Shown: positions 46,551-57,503, counted from the stretch's first letter. The stretch is DNA of 64,000 nucleotides from Pseudomonas atagonensis (GCF_011369485.1 NZ_VXCA01000005.1:1-64000), one strand, 5' to 3'. Notes: generated by a model not told the origin, from the sequence alone. Made by a program: numbers and translations.

Positions 46551-48044
46551 ATGAAACCATCGCTAGTCTTGAGAATGGGCCAGCAGCTGACGATGACACC
46601 GCAGCTGCAACAGGCCATCCGCCTGCTCCAATTGTCGACCCTGGATCTGCAACAGGAAATCCAGGAGGCTCTGGAATCCAATCCGATGCTCGAACGCCAG
46701 GAAGAAGGCGACGACTTCGACAACTCCGATCCGATGGCCGACAGCGCCGAACAGAAGCCCAACACCGAAATCCAGGAACCGTCCTATCAGGAAACCGCAC
46801 CGACGGTGGACAACCTCGAAGACGGCGAATGGAACGAACGCATCCCCAACGAACTTCCGGTCGACACGGCCTGGGAAGACGTATACCAGACCAGCGCCAG
46901 CAGCCTGCCCAGCAGCGACGATGACGAGTGGGACTTCACCACCCGCACCTCCGCCGGCGAAAGCCTGCAAAGCCACCTGCTCTGGCAGTTGAACCTCGCC
47001 CCGATGTCCGACACCGATCGCCTGATCGCCGTCACCCTGATCGATTGCATCAACAATCAGGGCTATCTGGACGAAACCCTCGAAGAAATCCTCGACGCGT
47101 TCGATCCCGAACTGGACATCGAGCTGGACGAGATCGAAGCCGTCCTGCATCGCATCCAGCAGTTCGAACCGGCCGGTATCGGCGCGCGCAACCTGAGCGA
47201 ATGCCTGTTGCTGCAATTGCGTCAGCTATCGGCCAAGACCCCGTGGCTTGCGGAAGCCAAGCGTCTGGTCAGCGATTATATCGACCTGCTCGGCAGCCGC
47301 GATTACAGCCAGTTGATGCGCCGCATGAAGCTCAAGGAAGACGAACTGCGTCAGGTCATCGAGCTGGTGCAGAGCCTCAACCCGCGTCCGGGCTCGCAGA
47401 TCGAATCCACTGAAGCCGAATACGTCGTCCCTGATGTCATCGTGCGTAAGGACAACGAGCGCTGGCTGGTCGAACTGAACCAGGAGTCGGTGCCACGCCT
47501 GCGCGTCAACGCCCAGTACGCCGGCTTCGTTCGTCGCGCCGACACCAGCGCCGACAACACCTTCATGCGCAATCAGTTGCAGGAAGCCCGCTGGTTCATC
47601 AAGAGCCTGCAAAGCCGCAACGAAACACTGATGAAAGTTGCTACCCAGATCGTCGAGCATCAGCGCGGTTTTCTGGAGTACGGCGACGAAGCCATGAAAC
47701 CGCTGGTTCTGCATGACATCGCCGAAGCGGTCGGCATGCACGAATCGACGATTTCCCGGGTGACCACGCAGAAATTCATGCATACCCCGCGCGGTATTTA
47801 TGAACTGAAATACTTTTTCTCCAGCCACGTCAGCACCTCCGAAGGCGGCGAATGCTCATCCACGGCGATCCGCGCGATCATCAAAAAACTGGTTGCCGCG
47901 GAAAATCAGAAAAAGCCGTTGAGTGACAGCAAGATCGCTGGTTTACTGGAGGCACAAGGCATTCAGGTGGCTCGCCGCACCGTCGCCAAGTACCGCGAAT
48001 CCCTCGGAATCGCGCCTTCGAGCGAACGCAAGCGGTTGATGTAA
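46551..48044 (+). CDS. rpoN: RNA polymerase sigma-54 factor
   Basis: The 497-residue protein has the Gln-rich region I ([39 protein letters not shown]), an acidic region II, the core-binding region and the C-terminal HTH ([24 protein letters not shown]) with the RpoN box [10 protein letters not shown]. It directs polymerase to -24/-12 promoters for nitrogen, flagellar and other genes. The downstream hpf-ptsN-rapZ-npr cluster is the conserved rpoN neighbourhood. Confidence 0.97.
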   Translation: MKPSLVLRMGQQLTMTPQLQQAIRLLQLSTLDLQQEIQEALESNPMLERQEEGDDFDNSDPMADSAEQKPNTEIQEPSYQETAPTVDNLEDGEWNERIPNELPVDTAWEDVYQTSASSLPSSDDDEWDFTTRTSAGESLQSHLLWQLNLAPMSDTDRLIAVTLIDCINNQGYLDETLEEILDAFDPELDIELDEIEAVLHRIQQFEPAGIGARNLSECLLLQLRQLSAKTPWLAEAKRLVSDYIDLLGSRDYSQLMRRMKLKEDELRQVIELVQSLNPRPGSQIESTEAEYVVPDVIVRKDNERWLVELNQESVPRLRVNAQYAGFVRRADTSADNTFMRNQLQEARWFIKSLQSRNETLMKVATQIVEHQRGFLEYGDEAMKPLVLHDIAEAVGMHESTISRVTTQKFMHTPRGIYELKYFFSSHVSTSEGGECSSTAIRAIIKKLVAAENQKKPLSDSKIAGLLEAQGIQVARRTVAKYRESLGIAPSSERKRLM

Positions 48045-48117
48045 GCCACGTTACAGCGTTCCAGTGGCAGGCTATCCAGCCTGCCGCTTTATGCACTGGC
48101 AACGAAGGAGAAGCTGT

Positions 48118-48426
48118 ATGCAAGTCAACATCAGTGGACACCAACTGGAAGTGACTCAACCTCTGCGTTCCTACATCGAGGAAAAACTCCAACGACTGGA
48201 GCGCCATTTCGACAAGATCACCAACGTGCAAGTCACGATGTGCGTCGAAAAGCTGAAGCAGAAAATCGAAGCCACGCTGCATATTCCCGGCAATGAAGTC
48301 GTCGCCAACGCGGAACATACCGATATGTACGCGGCGATCGACGCTTTGACCGACAAGCTGGATAAACAACTCAAAAAGCATAAGGAAAAGACCCAGAGCC
48401 TGCTCCAGGGCGCGACCGGTCGATAA
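48118..48426 (+). CDS. hpf: Ribosome hibernation promoting factor (short HPF)
   Basis: The 102-residue protein starts MQVNISGHQLEVTQPLRSYIEEKLQRLERHFDKI and has the sigma-54 modulation / HPF fold, with HKEKTQSLLQGATGR at the end. It is the short form that binds the 30S decoding site and, with RMF, forms inactive 100S dimers. The ATG at 48118 follows GGAG. It lies between rpoN and ptsN. Confidence 0.94.
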   Translation: MQVNISGHQLEVTQPLRSYIEEKLQRLERHFDKITNVQVTMCVEKLKQKIEATLHIPGNEVVANAEHTDMYAAIDALTDKLDKQLKKHKEKTQSLLQGATGR

Positions 48427-48437
48427 CCCCCCATTCC

Positions 48438-48902
48438 ATGATCCGACTTGAAAGTATCCTGACCCCCGGCCGTTCCCTCGTGAACGTGCCGGGCGGCAGC
48501 AAAAAGAAAGCCCTCGAACAAATTGCCAACCTGATCGCCCGCGAAGTGCCGGATCTGGAGATGCAAGATGTCTTCGAGGCCTTGATTGCCCGTGAGAAAC
48601 TCGGCTCGACCGGTTTCGGCAACGGCATCGCCATCCCTCACTGCCGCCTCAAAGGTTGCGAATCACCGATCAGCGCCTTGATGCACCTTCAAGCCCCTAT
48701 CGATTTCGACGCCATCGACGGTGCCCCGGTTGACCTGCTGTTCGTACTGCTGGTCCCGGAAGCGGCTACCGATGCGCATCTTGAGCTATTGCGCCAGATC
48801 GCCAGCATGCTCGACCGCAAGGAAGTGCGCGACAAACTGCGCAACGCCGCGAGTAACGAAGCCTTGTATCAGGTTGTCCTGGACGAGCAGAACGGGCACT
48901 AA
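48438..48902 (+). CDS. ptsN: Nitrogen PTS EIIA component
   Basis: The 154-residue protein has the EIIA-Ntr fold with the phosphorylated histidine in [15 protein letters not shown]. It receives phosphate from NPr, encoded downstream, and regulates potassium transport and other processes. It is 11 bases after hpf and 2 bases before rapZ. Confidence 0.95.
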   Translation: MIRLESILTPGRSLVNVPGGSKKKALEQIANLIAREVPDLEMQDVFEALIAREKLGSTGFGNGIAIPHCRLKGCESPISALMHLQAPIDFDAIDGAPVDLLFVLLVPEAATDAHLELLRQIASMLDRKEVRDKLRNAASNEALYQVVLDEQNGH

Positions 48903-48904
48903 TC

Positions 48905-49762
48905 ATGCGCTTGATCATCGTCAGTGGCCGTTCCGGCTCGGGTAAAAGCACCGCACTGGATGTCCTTGAGGACAACGGTTACTACTGCATCGACAACCTG
49001 CCGGCCGGCCTGCTGCCGGAACTGGCCGAACGCGCCTTGATTCACACTGAGCTGGCGCAACCGCTGGTAGCGGTGTCGATCGATGCACGCAACCTGCCGA
49101 GCCATCTGACCCGCTTTCCGGAATTGCTGGAAGATGCCCGCAGCAAGCACATCCAGTGCGATGTACTGTATCTGGATGCCGATGAAGAAACCCTGCTCAA
49201 GCGCTTTTCCGAGACCCGCCGACGCCATCCGCTGAGCAACGCCAACCGCTCGCTGGCCGAGGCGATTCACGATGAAACCGCCCTGCTCGGCCCGATTGCC
49301 GACCTGGCCGATCTGAAGATCAACACCACCAACCTCAACCTGTACCAGTTGCGCGACACCCTCAAGCTGCGCCTGCTGAATCAGCCGGAGCCGGGCACGG
49401 CGTTTCTGGTCGAGTCGTTTGGCTTCAAGCGCGGCATGCCGGTGGATGCCGACCTGGTGTTCGACGTGCGCTGCCTGCCCAATCCGTACTGGAAACCGGA
49501 GTTGCGTGCACAATCAGGTCTCGATGCGCCGGTGGCCGAATACCTGGCGGCGCAGCCGGAAGTCGAAGAAATGTTTCAAGACATCTTCAGCTACCTGCAC
49601 AAGTGGCTGCCGCGCTTCGCCGCGAGCAATCGCGCTTACGTCACCATTGCCATTGGCTGCACCGGCGGGCACCACCGCTCCGTCTACCTGACCGAACGCC
49701 TGGGTCAGGCCCTGCAGAAAACCCTGAAGAATGTCCAGGTTCGCCACCGCGACCTCACTTAA
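48905..49762 (+). CDS. rapZ: RNase adapter protein RapZ
   Basis: The 285-residue protein has a Walker A ([20 protein letters not shown]) and the C-terminal RapZ domain ([27 protein letters not shown] ... [17 protein letters not shown]). In E. coli it guides the small RNA GlmZ to RNase E and binds glucosamine 6-phosphate. In Pseudomonas its targets are less clear. It sits in the usual ptsN-rapZ-npr order. Confidence 0.94.
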   Translation: MRLIIVSGRSGSGKSTALDVLEDNGYYCIDNLPAGLLPELAERALIHTELAQPLVAVSIDARNLPSHLTRFPELLEDARSKHIQCDVLYLDADEETLLKRFSETRRRHPLSNANRSLAEAIHDETALLGPIADLADLKINTTNLNLYQLRDTLKLRLLNQPEPGTAFLVESFGFKRGMPVDADLVFDVRCLPNPYWKPELRAQSGLDAPVAEYLAAQPEVEEMFQDIFSYLHKWLPRFAASNRAYVTIAIGCTGGHHRSVYLTERLGQALQKTLKNVQVRHRDLT

Positions 49763-49777
49763 AGGATTCACACCGCG

Positions 49778-50053
49778 ATGCCTGCTCTGGAAATCGAAAT
49801 CATCAACAAGCTGGGTTTGCATGCCCGAGCGTCGGCCAAGTTTGTCGGCGTCGCCGGCCAATATCCGGATTGCACCATCAGAGTAGGCCGCACGCCTGAG
49901 ACCACCGTCGACGGCAAAAGCATCATGGCGATGATGATGCTCGCGGCCGGCAAGGGCACGAAGATCTTTTTGAGCACCGAAGGGCATCAGGAACAGGAAG
50001 CGCTGGATGCGCTAGTGGCGTTGATCAACAACTATTTCGACGAAGGCGGTTGA
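49778..50053 (+). CDS. ptsO: HPr-family phosphocarrier NPr
   Basis: The 91-residue protein has the HPr fold and the phosphorylated histidine in INKLGLHARASAKFVGVA. The second site, KSIMAMMMLAAGKGTKI, is typical of NPr. It passes phosphate from EI-Ntr to PtsN. It ends the cluster, followed by a REP palindrome. Confidence 0.93.
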   Translation: MPALEIEIINKLGLHARASAKFVGVAGQYPDCTIRVGRTPETTVDGKSIMAMMMLAAGKGTKIFLSTEGHQEQEALDALVALINNYFDEGG

Positions 50054-50060
50054 TCGCCTG

Positions 50061-50086
50061 TGGCGAGGGAGCTTGCTCCCTCGCCA
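50061..50086. repeat. Single REP palindrome
   Basis: TGGCGAGGGAGC and GCTCCCTCGCCA are perfect reverse complements with a two-base centre. It lies between the end of the NPr gene and the end of the leftward ZIP gene, and can fold as a 3' hairpin for both. Confidence 0.8.
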
Positions 50087-50095
50087 CCCCTCAAC

Positions 50096-50989
50096 TCAAC
50101 CCAACGCGGTATCCATGACCATCATCAAACAAAACCCGATCAACAGGCCGAGACTGGCCAGTTTGTCGTGGCCATTGCGTCGCGACTCCGGAATCACTTC
50201 GTGAGTCACCACCAGCAACATCGCCCCCGCCGCTAGCGCCAGCCCCAATGGCAACAACACCTGCGCCAGGCTGACCAGCCACGCACATAACAGCGCAAAC
50301 ACCGGTTCGACCAACCCTGACGCCGCGCCGATCAGGAACGCCTTGACCCGCGACATTCCCGCCCCGGCCAGCACCAGAGCAATCACCAGACCTTCCGGCA
50401 CATCCTGCAAGGCAATGCCCATGGCCAGGCTGTCGGCATCCGGCATGCCGCCGCCGGCAGATACGCCGACGGCCATGCCTTCAGGAATGTTGTGGGCAAT
50501 GATGGCGAACACGAACAGCCAGATCCGCGGCGGAATCACCGGGTGTTCAACGGTGCCGACCAGCATCTCCGGCGACGCACCGGACAACTGCCGATCGACC
50601 AGATACAAGCCGAACGCCCCAAGCATGATGCCAAAGCAGATCAGACCGCTGGCTCCCCACTGCGACAAACCCAGGCTTTCAGCGGCGGCGATGCCCGGCA
50701 CGATCAATGAAAACGCGGTCGCTGCGAGCATCACCCCAGCACCAAATCCGAGCAAAGTATCGCTGAGCGCCTGCGGCATGCGCCGAATGACCAACACCGG
50801 CACTGCGCCAAGCGCCGTGCCGAGCGCGCAGATCGCCCCGCCCTGCAGTGCCCGCGCCAGTCTCGGTTCCAGATTCAGCCATTCCAGTCCGTGGGCAACC
50901 AGCAAGGTCATGCCCGCCAACAGCAACAGCGATCCCACAGCGTAACGAAACATACGCCCACTTCCGATCGCCAGTGTTTCAGTGCCCAT
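50096..50989 (-). CDS. ZIP family metal transporter
   Basis: The 297-residue membrane protein has about eight helices and the ZIP metal-site motifs IAHNIPEGMAVGVSAGG and GIALQDVPEGLVIALVLAGAG. Zip proteins import zinc, iron or manganese. The start at 50989 (MGTETLAIG) follows AAGG at a good distance; an ATG at 50953 is an alternative. In the P. aeruginosa order I recall, it is the gene next to sodM. The adjacent iron-controlled fumC/sodM group makes manganese or iron uptake an attractive guess. Confidence 0.88.
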   Translation of the reverse strand: MGTETLAIGSGRMFRYAVGSLLLLAGMTLLVAHGLEWLNLEPRLARALQGGAICALGTALGAVPVLVIRRMPQALSDTLLGFGAGVMLAATAFSLIVPGIAAAESLGLSQWGASGLICFGIMLGAFGLYLVDRQLSGASPEMLVGTVEHPVIPPRIWLFVFAIIAHNIPEGMAVGVSAGGGMPDADSLAMGIALQDVPEGLVIALVLAGAGMSRVKAFLIGAASGLVEPVFALLCAWLVSLAQVLLPLGLALAAGAMLLVVTHEVIPESRRNGHDKLASLGLLIGFCLMMVMDTALG

Positions 50990-51019
50990 AGTCAGCCTTG
51001 GATTGTTTTTATAAAAGAC

Positions 51020-51631
51020 TTAAACCAGTGCGGCTTTGTAGCGCGCAGCCACTTCAGGCCAATTGATCACGTTGTAGAACGCGTTGATGTATTCCGGGCG
51101 ACGATTCTGGTAACGCAGGTAATAGGCATGTTCCCAGACGTCGAGGCCGAGAATCGGCGTGTTGCCGTTCATCAACGGGCTGTCCTGATTGCCGCTGCTT
51201 TCCACGATCAGTTTCTTTTCCGGGGTTACGCTGAGCCATGCCCAGCCGCTGCCGAAACGGGTCAGCGCGGCTTTGGTAAAGGCTTCCTTGAAACTGTCGA
51301 GACCGCCCAGTTGCTCGTCGATGGCCGTGGCCAGCGCGCCGTCGGGCTTGCCACCACCGTTTGGCACCATGACTTCCCAGAACAGCGAATGGTTGGCGTG
51401 ACCGCCGCCCTGATTGATCACTGCTGCGCGGAGTTTTTCCGGCAGTTGCTGGACGCTGGCGACCAGTTTCTCCACTGGCCATTCGGCGTATTCGGTGCCT
51501 TCTACAGCGGCGTTGAGGTTATTGATGTAGGTCTGGTGATGCTTGGTGTAGTGAATCTCCATGGTCTGCGCATCGATGTGCGGTTCCAGAGCGTCGTAGG
51601 CGTAAGGCAAGGCAGGCAAGGTAAAAGCCAT
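51020..51631 (-). CDS. sodM: Manganese superoxide dismutase
   Basis: The 203-residue enzyme starts [45 protein letters not shown] and has the metal ligands in HYTKHHQ, ANHSLFW and [35 protein letters not shown] and the NRRPEYI end favour the manganese form. It removes superoxide in the cytoplasm. Its ATG is one base after the orfX stop (TGAAATG), so it is the last gene of the fagA-fumC-orfX-sodM operon. Confidence 0.93.
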   Translation of the reverse strand: MAFTLPALPYAYDALEPHIDAQTMEIHYTKHHQTYINNLNAAVEGTEYAEWPVEKLVASVQQLPEKLRAAVINQGGGHANHSLFWEVMVPNGGGKPDGALATAIDEQLGGLDSFKEAFTKAALTRFGSGWAWLSVTPEKKLIVESSGNQDSPLMNGNTPILGLDVWEHAYYLRYQNRRPEYINAFYNVINWPEVAARYKAALV

Positions 51632-51632
51632 T

Positions 51633-52073
51633 TCAATGGACTCCATGGTGATGTGGGGCAGGCGCACGGCGCGCATTGCCGGTATCCGGGTGCAGCAGAC
51701 GTTGGGTGCGCGGGTATTCACCGTGCTCGCTGATAAAACTCAACAACTCGACGTAGGTTTTGCTGCTTTGGCGCAGCGCCGCTTCACGCAGCGCCGGACG
51801 CAGGCGCTCGTCCTGCATGGTCTGCAACAGCCGCTGATGGATCGCGCAGAGGTACTCGGCGCTCTCCTCTGGCTGGTTCAGACGCAAATGCAGATCGGCC
51901 AGGTTGTGATGAGAAATGACGCAGGCCGCCACCGCTTCGTCGGCATCCGCCCAGCGTTCGAACAACACTTGCGCCAGGGCCAGGGCTTGCAGGTAAGCCT
52001 CGCGGGCATCGATCAGTTCGCCCAGCATGAAGCAGCGATTGGCCCGTTCGATCGTGCGTTTCCAGTGCTCCAT
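51633..52073 (-). CDS. OrfX of the fumC-sodM operon
   Basis: The 146-residue protein ([31 protein letters not shown]) is helical with TPR-like repeats ([37 protein letters not shown]). I recall a homologue at this place in P. aeruginosa, called orfX, with no known function. The tail [17 protein letters not shown] is rich in His. It lies between fumC and sodM in the same direction and shares their iron control by position. A GGAGG ribosome site precedes the ATG. Confidence 0.82.
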   Translation of the reverse strand: MEHWKRTIERANRCFMLGELIDAREAYLQALALAQVLFERWADADEAVAACVISHHNLADLHLRLNQPEESAEYLCAIHQRLLQTMQDERLRPALREAALRQSSKTYVELLSFISEHGEYPRTQRLLHPDTGNARRAPAPHHHGVH

Positions 52074-52100
52074 GGTGAGCCTCCAAAGCGGTTGCGGGAT

Positions 52101-53477
52101 TTACACGCCGCCGGCGGTGAGTTTCTCGGGATTGAGCAACTCTTCCAGCTGGCTGCGCGACAGGTCGGTGTGTTCCAGTGCGACTTCAATCACCGGACGG
52201 CCCTGTTTGTAGGCCTGCTTGGCGATTTCGGCGGCTTTCTGGTAACCAATGATCGGGTTGAGTGCGGTGACCAGAATCGGGTTGCGCGACAGCGCTTCCT
52301 TGAGCCGCGACTCGTTGACCTTGAATGTGGCGATGGCCTTGTCACCGAGCAGACGGCTGGAATTGGCCAGCAACTCAATGCTGCTCAGCAGGTTCTGCGC
52401 GATGATCGGCAGCATCACGTTCAGTTCGAAATTACCCGACTGACCGGCGATGGTGATCACCGAGTCGTTGCCGATGACTTGCGCGGCCACCATCGCCGTG
52501 GCTTCCGGGATCACCGGGTTGACCTTGCCCGGCATGATCGACGAGCCCGGCTGCAGGCCTTCGAGTTCGATTTCGCCGAGACCGGCGAGCGGGCCGGAGT
52601 TCATCCAGCGCAGGTCGTTGGCGATTTTCATCAGCGAGACGGCGGTGGCCTTGAGTTGACCCGACACGGCCACGGCGGTGTCCTGCGAGCCGATCAGCGC
52701 GAACAGATCCTTGCCCGGGGTGAATTGCACGTTGGTCAATTGACTCAACTGGCGGCTGAATCGCGCAGCAAATTCCGGATGCGCATTGATCCCGGTGCCG
52801 ACCGCCGTGCCGCCCTGTGCCAATGATTGCAGGCTTGGCAGCAAATCCTGCAGATGACCGATGTTGGCCTTGAGCTGCTGCGCCCAGCCACTGAGCACCT
52901 GGCTCATGCGCACCGGCATGGCGTCCATCAAATGCGTCCGACCGGTTTTGACGTGGTGATGCACCTGACCGGCCTTGTGTTCGATCACTTGCACCAGGTG
53001 CAGCAGCGCCGGCAACAGTTGTTCGTGCAGGGCCAGCGCGGCGCTGACGTGGATGGTGGTCGGAATGATGTCGTTGCTGCTCTGGCCGCAGTTGACGTGA
53101 TCGTTGGCGTTCACTGGCTCGTCGAGCAGACGGCTGGCCAGCGTGGCGATCACTTCGTTGGCGTTCATGTTGGAACTGGTGCCGGAGCCGGTCTGGAAGA
53201 TATCCACCGGAAAATGCTGCATGAAGTCTCCTTCGAGCAGGCCTTGGGCGGCGTCGCTGATGGCTTTGCCCTGGGCGGCGCTGATCTGGTTGAGTTCGAC
53301 GTTGGCGCGGGCGGCCGCCGCTTTGGCGAGAATCAGCGCGCGAATGAATTGCGTCGGCATCGGCTTACCGCTGATCGGGAAGTTATCCACTGCGCGCTGG
53401 GTCTGCGCGCCGTAGAGAGCGTCCACCGGCACCTGCAGTTCGCCCATGCTGTCGCGCTCAATACGTGTCTTGGTCAT
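52101..53477 (-). CDS. fumC: Fumarate hydratase class II
   Basis: The 458-residue enzyme has the fumarase/aspartase signature GSSIMPGKVNP, the substrate motif SSNDIIPTTIH and the HVNCGQ / TGRTHLMDA segments. Class II fumarase contains no iron-sulfur cluster and is stable under iron limitation and oxidative stress, which fits the Fur-box-preceded operon. It overlaps fagA by 20 bases. Confidence 0.96.
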   Translation of the reverse strand: MTKTRIERDSMGELQVPVDALYGAQTQRAVDNFPISGKPMPTQFIRALILAKAAAARANVELNQISAAQGKAISDAAQGLLEGDFMQHFPVDIFQTGSGTSSNMNANEVIATLASRLLDEPVNANDHVNCGQSSNDIIPTTIHVSAALALHEQLLPALLHLVQVIEHKAGQVHHHVKTGRTHLMDAMPVRMSQVLSGWAQQLKANIGHLQDLLPSLQSLAQGGTAVGTGINAHPEFAARFSRQLSQLTNVQFTPGKDLFALIGSQDTAVAVSGQLKATAVSLMKIANDLRWMNSGPLAGLGEIELEGLQPGSSIMPGKVNPVIPEATAMVAAQVIGNDSVITIAGQSGNFELNVMLPIIAQNLLSSIELLANSSRLLGDKAIATFKVNESRLKEALSRNPILVTALNPIIGYQKAAEIAKQAYKQGRPVIEVALEHTDLSRSQLEELLNPEKLTAGGV

Positions 53478-53865
53478 CGGTAAATCCTTGGACTAATTCA
53501 ATGAGAGGAATCGAGGGAAGCAGGTCGCAGGTGGCGAGCTGCCAGGTGTAGCGCTGCCAGCGTTTGAGCCGGCAGTTGCACAGCGACAGGCGCTCCATTT
53601 CGCGCAATGGGCGCCAGGCTTGATCGAGACAGAGGCTGCGCCAGTGCCACGGCAGTGCGATGTCGGTGGCAGTGTCGAGCAGCAGACGGAAAGAGGTTTC
53701 AGCGACAGTCCAGGGTGACGTCGCGGTGCAACAAGACAGATACCGGCCTTCGGCGAGGTAATGTTCGATCAGGCGCGGTTCGTCAGGATCCATCGCGCAA
53801 CGGATCTGGCGACTCATCCAGCGCCAGCTTTCGAGGTAGGGCTGCTCGTGCAAGGCAGAACTCAT
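53458..53865 (-). CDS. fagA: FagA, Fur-associated gene product
   Basis: The 135-residue protein (MSSALHEQPYLESWRWMSRQIRCAMDPDEPRLIEHYLAEGRYLSCCTATSPW) matches my memory of FagA from the P. aeruginosa fumC-sodA operon. It has several Cys and Trp residues (WRWMSRQIRC, SCC, SLCNCRL) but no named domain. Function is unknown; position behind a Fur box suggests a role in iron limitation. It is the first gene of the operon and overlaps fumC by 20 bases, so translation is likely coupled. Confidence 0.85.
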   Translation of the reverse strand: MSSALHEQPYLESWRWMSRQIRCAMDPDEPRLIEHYLAEGRYLSCCTATSPWTVAETSFRLLLDTATDIALPWHWRSLCLDQAWRPLREMERLSLCNCRLKRWQRYTWQLATCDLLPSIPLIELVQGFTDDQDTY

Positions 53866-53880
53866 GATTCGGGCTCATCC

Positions 53881-53915
53881 GATAATGAGATTTATTATTA
53901 GATGATAATGAGAAC
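53881..53915 (-). promoter_or_regulatory. Fur box upstream of fagA-fumC-orfX-sodM
   Basis: GATAATGAGATTTATTATT (53881-53899) agrees at 15 of 19 positions with the consensus GATAATGATAATCATTATC. A second, weaker copy (GATGATAATGAGAA) follows at 53901. The tandem arrangement is typical of strong Fur operators, and the element lies 15 bases before the fagA ATG. Low iron should derepress the operon. Confidence 0.8.
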
Positions 53916-53971
53916 CAAAACAAGAGCAGCCTTTTAGCGGATCGAATCCACTCAAGAAATGTGCATTCAAT

Positions 53972-54011
53972 AAAAAAGGCGCGCCACCCAAACAGGTGGC
54001 GCGCCTTTTTA
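53972..54011 (-). terminator. Intrinsic terminator after pmbA
   Basis: AAGGCGCGCCACC and GGTGGCGCGCCTT form a 13-bp stem with a six-base loop, flanked by A- and T-runs on both sides. It ends the leftward pmbA transcript and stops readthrough into the Fur-controlled operon. Confidence 0.85.
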
Positions 54012-54025
54012 TGTAATGGTCGGGG

Positions 54026-55372
54026 TTAACTGCCCGCGACAGTCATCCGCTCGATCAACACCGAACCTGTGCGAATGTTGCTGCGCAGCTCCAGGTCATT
54101 ACCGACCGCGACGATCTGCTTGAACATGTCGCGCATGTTGCCGGCAATGGTGACTTCCTGCACCGCGAACTGGATTTCGCCGTTCTCGACCCAGAAACCC
54201 GCCGCACCACGGGAATAATCGCCGGTCACCATATTCAAGCCGTGGCCCATCAACTCGGTAACCAACAAGCCACGCCCCATGCGTTTCAGCAGTGCAGCCT
54301 GATCCTCATCACCATGGGTGACGAACAGGTTGTGCACGCCGCCAGCGTTGGCGGTGCTCGGCATGCCGAGTTTGCGCCCGGAATAGGTGCCGAGGATGTA
54401 CGAGACCAACTCGCCTTTTTCGACGAACGGTTTGGCGTAAGTCGCCAGACCATCGCCGTCATAGGCCGAACTGCCCATCGCGCGCATCAAGTGCGGGCGC
54501 TCGTCGATGGTCAGCCACTCCGGGAACAGCTTCTGCCCGAGCGTGCCTTCGAGGAACGACGATTTGCGGTACAAACTGCCACCGGAAACTGCCGAGAGGA
54601 AACTGCCGAACAAGCCCCCGGCCAGTTCCGCAGAAAACAGCACCGGCACTTCGCAGGTCGGCACCGGACGCGCACCCAGACGACTCGCTGCCCGCTGCGC
54701 GGCACGCTGACCAATGCTCACCGGGTCCGCCAGCAGACTGCCCTGACGGTTCACGTCATACCAATAATCGCGCTGCATCTGGCCATCGGCTTCGGCGATC
54801 ATCACGCAACTCAGGCTGTGCCGGGTCGATGCATAACCGCCGATGAAACCGTGACTGTTGCCGTAAACGCGGCAGCCCTGATGCGTGCTGAGCGTGGTGC
54901 CATCGGCGTTCTTGATCCGCGCATCGGCATCGAACGCTGCCGCTTCACACAACAACGCCTTCTCGATCGCCTGTTCCGGGGTGATGTCCCATTCGTGGAA
55001 CAGATCGAAGTCTTGCAGATCCTTGGCCATCAGCGCGGCGTCGGCCAGGCCCGAGGCTTCGTCTTCAGAGGTGTGTTTGGCGATCGCCAGTGCCGCCGCG
55101 ACGGTTTCACGAATCGCCTCAGGCCCGGTCGCCGACGTGCTCGCCGAGCCTTTGCGCTGACCGACGTACAGGGTGATGCCAAAACCCTGATCGCGATTGA
55201 ACTCAACCGTTTCAACCTCGCGCTGACGTACCGACGTCGACAAGCCCTGTTCCAGCGACACCGCGACTTCGCAGGCGCTGGCGCCCTGACGCTTGGCTTC
55301 GGCGATGATCTGCTCGACCTGTTCCTGCAGTGCCGGCAATGCCTGCGGGCCGACGCTTTGAACTGCACTCAT
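54026..55372 (-). CDS. pmbA: Metalloprotease PmbA (TldE)
   Basis: The 448-residue protein belongs to the TldD/PmbA family: [55 protein letters not shown] and the C-terminal [29 protein letters not shown]. PmbA lacks the HExxxH of TldD and acts as its partner in the heterodimer that unfolds and cuts peptides. I chose ATG 55372 because GGAG sits six bases before it. Encoded near tldD on the same strand, with the divergent yjgA gene between them. Confidence 0.94.
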   Translation of the reverse strand: MSAVQSVGPQALPALQEQVEQIIAEAKRQGASACEVAVSLEQGLSTSVRQREVETVEFNRDQGFGITLYVGQRKGSASTSATGPEAIRETVAAALAIAKHTSEDEASGLADAALMAKDLQDFDLFHEWDITPEQAIEKALLCEAAAFDADARIKNADGTTLSTHQGCRVYGNSHGFIGGYASTRHSLSCVMIAEADGQMQRDYWYDVNRQGSLLADPVSIGQRAAQRAASRLGARPVPTCEVPVLFSAELAGGLFGSFLSAVSGGSLYRKSSFLEGTLGQKLFPEWLTIDERPHLMRAMGSSAYDGDGLATYAKPFVEKGELVSYILGTYSGRKLGMPSTANAGGVHNLFVTHGDEDQAALLKRMGRGLLVTELMGHGLNMVTGDYSRGAAGFWVENGEIQFAVQEVTIAGNMRDMFKQIVAVGNDLELRSNIRTGSVLIERMTVAGS

Positions 55373-55480
55373 GCTCATCTCCACTCAAATTCTGCTTTCG
55401 GCTGGGGTCATCGAGCGACCGGGCCGGACAAGCGGCCCCCGACTGGTTATCATGGCGGCGTTTCTTTGCGGACTGCCACC

Positions 55481-56005
55481 ATGGTTGATTCTTACGACGA
55501 CTCCCTCGATACGGGAGAAAAAAGCAAATCTCAGGTCAAACGCGAGCTGCATGCTCTGGTTGACCTCGGCGAGCGCCTGACAACACTCAAGCCTGACTTG
55601 GTCGCCAAACTGCCGTTGACCGACGCTTTGCGCCGGGCTTTGGCCGATGCACCCAAGCACACCGCGAACATCGCGCGTAAACGGCATTTGCAGTTCATCG
55701 GCAAACTGATGCGCGATCAGGACACTGACGCGATTCTCACGCTGCTCGATCAACTCGATGCTTCGACTCGTCAGTACAACGAGCGTTTCCATAACCTCGA
55801 ACGCTGGCGTGATCGCCTGATCGCGGGCGACGATGCCGTGCTGGAGAAGTTCGTCATCGAATATCCGGACGCCGATCGCCAGCAATTGCGTTCCCTGATC
55901 CGTCAGGCTCAGCATGAGGTTGCGCAAAACAAACCTCCTGCTTCCAGCCGCAAGATCTTCAAGTACATCCGTGAGCTGGACGAGACTCAACGCGGTCTGC
56001 GTTGA
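55481..56005 (+). CDS. darP: Ribosome-associated protein YjgA (DarP)
   Basis: The 174-residue, basic and helical protein has the DUF615 pattern: [33 protein letters not shown] ... [19 protein letters not shown] ... [18 protein letters not shown]. It binds late 50S ribosomal precursors in E. coli and helps assembly. It lies between pmbA and tldD on the opposite strand, an order also seen in other pseudomonads. Confidence 0.93.
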   Translation: MVDSYDDSLDTGEKSKSQVKRELHALVDLGERLTTLKPDLVAKLPLTDALRRALADAPKHTANIARKRHLQFIGKLMRDQDTDAILTLLDQLDASTRQYNERFHNLERWRDRLIAGDDAVLEKFVIEYPDADRQQLRSLIRQAQHEVAQNKPPASSRKIFKYIRELDETQRGLR

Positions 56006-56056
56006 TATTCGCCAACGGGTGGCCGCACTGCGCGCCACCCCAAGCTCCTTCCCTTC

Positions 56057-57499
56057 CTATGCGCCCGTGCCACCCACGGTGATCGCATCGATTTTCAGCG
56101 TCGGCTGACCCACGCCTACCGGCACCGACTGCCCATCCTTGCCACACGTCCCCACACCGCTGTCCAGCGCCAGATCGTTACCGACCATCGACACCCGGCT
56201 CATCGCCTCGGGACCATTGCCGATCAACGTCGCACCTTTGACCGGCGCGGTGATCTTACCGTCCTCGATCAAGTACGCCTCGCTGGTGGAGAACACGAAC
56301 TTGCCGCTGGTGATGTCGACCTGACCGCCACCGAGGTTGGCGCAGTAGATGCCTTTCTTCACCGAAGCAATGATTTCCGCCGGATCGCTTTCGCCACCGA
56401 GCATGTAGGTGTTGGTCATCCGTGGCATCGGCAGATGCGCATAGGATTCGCGACGGCCGTTACCGGTACGCGCCACGCCCATCAGGCGCGCGTTGAGCTT
56501 GTCCTGCATGTAGCCCTTGAGCACGCCGTTTTCGATCAGCGTGGTGCACTCGGTCGGGGTGCCTTCGTCGTCGACACTCAGCGAGCCGCGACGGCCGCTC
56601 AAGGTGCCGTCATCGACGATGGTGCACAGCTTGGAGGCAACCATCTCGCCCATGCGCCCGCTGTAGGCCGAACTGCCCTTGCGGTTGAAATCGCCTTCCA
56701 GACCGTGGCCGACCGCTTCGTGCAGCAGCACGCCAGACCAGCCAGAACCGAGTACCACCGGCAACGTACCGGCTGGTGCCGGAATCGCTTCCAGGTTCAC
56801 CAATGCCTGACGCAGGGCTTCACGGGCATAGCCCATGGCGCGGTCTTCAGCGAGGAAATAACGGTAGTCGGTACGCCCGCCACCGCCATGGCCACCGCGT
56901 TCGCGACGGCCATTCTGTTCGACGATGACGCTGACGTTGAAACGCACCAGCGGTCGCACATCGGCAGCCAGACCGCCATCAGTGGACGCCACCAGAATTC
57001 GCTCCCAGACACCGGCCATGCTCACGCTGACCTGCTGAATGCGCGGGTCGAGGGCGCGCGTGGCGACATCGATGCGTTTGAGCAGCTCGACTTTCTCGGC
57101 ACGGCTCAGCACTTCCAGCGGGTTATCCGGTGCGTACAACTGCGCGACGTCCTGAGTCGTGAACGCCTGCACGGTGCCGTTCTGCCCGGCACGGGAAATC
57201 GAACGGGCAGCACGAGCCGCTGCGCCGAGCGCTTCGAGGGTGATCGCATTGCTGTAGGCAAAACCGGTTTTTTCACCGGACTGCGCACGTACGCCGACAC
57301 CCTGGTCGAGATTGAAGCTGCCTTCCTTGACGATGCCGTCTTCCAGCGCCCAGGACTCGGAGATCTGCCCCTGGAAATACAGGTCGGCGGCATCGATGCC
57401 AGGGCCGGCCAGATCACCGAGCACGCCTTGCAGGCTCTCGATTGTCACGCCACCCGGCGCCAACAGGTGATCACTGACTGAGGACAACAACTCGCTCAT
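56057..57499 (-). CDS. tldD: Metalloprotease TldD
   Basis: The 480-residue protein has the zinc motif [18 protein letters not shown] (HExxxH), the family stretch [15 protein letters not shown] at the end and the C-terminal [38 protein letters not shown]. With PmbA it processes peptides such as microcin B17 and PQQ-type precursors in other species and degrades unfolded peptides. A nitrilase-family gene lies four bases upstream in the same direction. Confidence 0.95.
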   Translation of the reverse strand: MSELLSSVSDHLLAPGGVTIESLQGVLGDLAGPGIDAADLYFQGQISESWALEDGIVKEGSFNLDQGVGVRAQSGEKTGFAYSNAITLEALGAAARAARSISRAGQNGTVQAFTTQDVAQLYAPDNPLEVLSRAEKVELLKRIDVATRALDPRIQQVSVSMAGVWERILVASTDGGLAADVRPLVRFNVSVIVEQNGRRERGGHGGGGRTDYRYFLAEDRAMGYAREALRQALVNLEAIPAPAGTLPVVLGSGWSGVLLHEAVGHGLEGDFNRKGSSAYSGRMGEMVASKLCTIVDDGTLSGRRGSLSVDDEGTPTECTTLIENGVLKGYMQDKLNARLMGVARTGNGRRESYAHLPMPRMTNTYMLGGESDPAEIIASVKKGIYCANLGGGQVDITSGKFVFSTSEAYLIEDGKITAPVKGATLIGNGPEAMSRVSMVGNDLALDSGVGTCGKDGQSVPVGVGQPTLKIDAITVGGTGA

Positions 57500-57503
57500 A
57501 GGT

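Noticed and set aside
56057..57499. TldD/PmbA as a maturation system for the bacteriocin in this window.
   Set aside because: TldD/PmbA process small modified peptides such as microcin B17; the bacteriocin here is a large protein, the genes are 50 kb apart and the pair is universal in pseudomonads.
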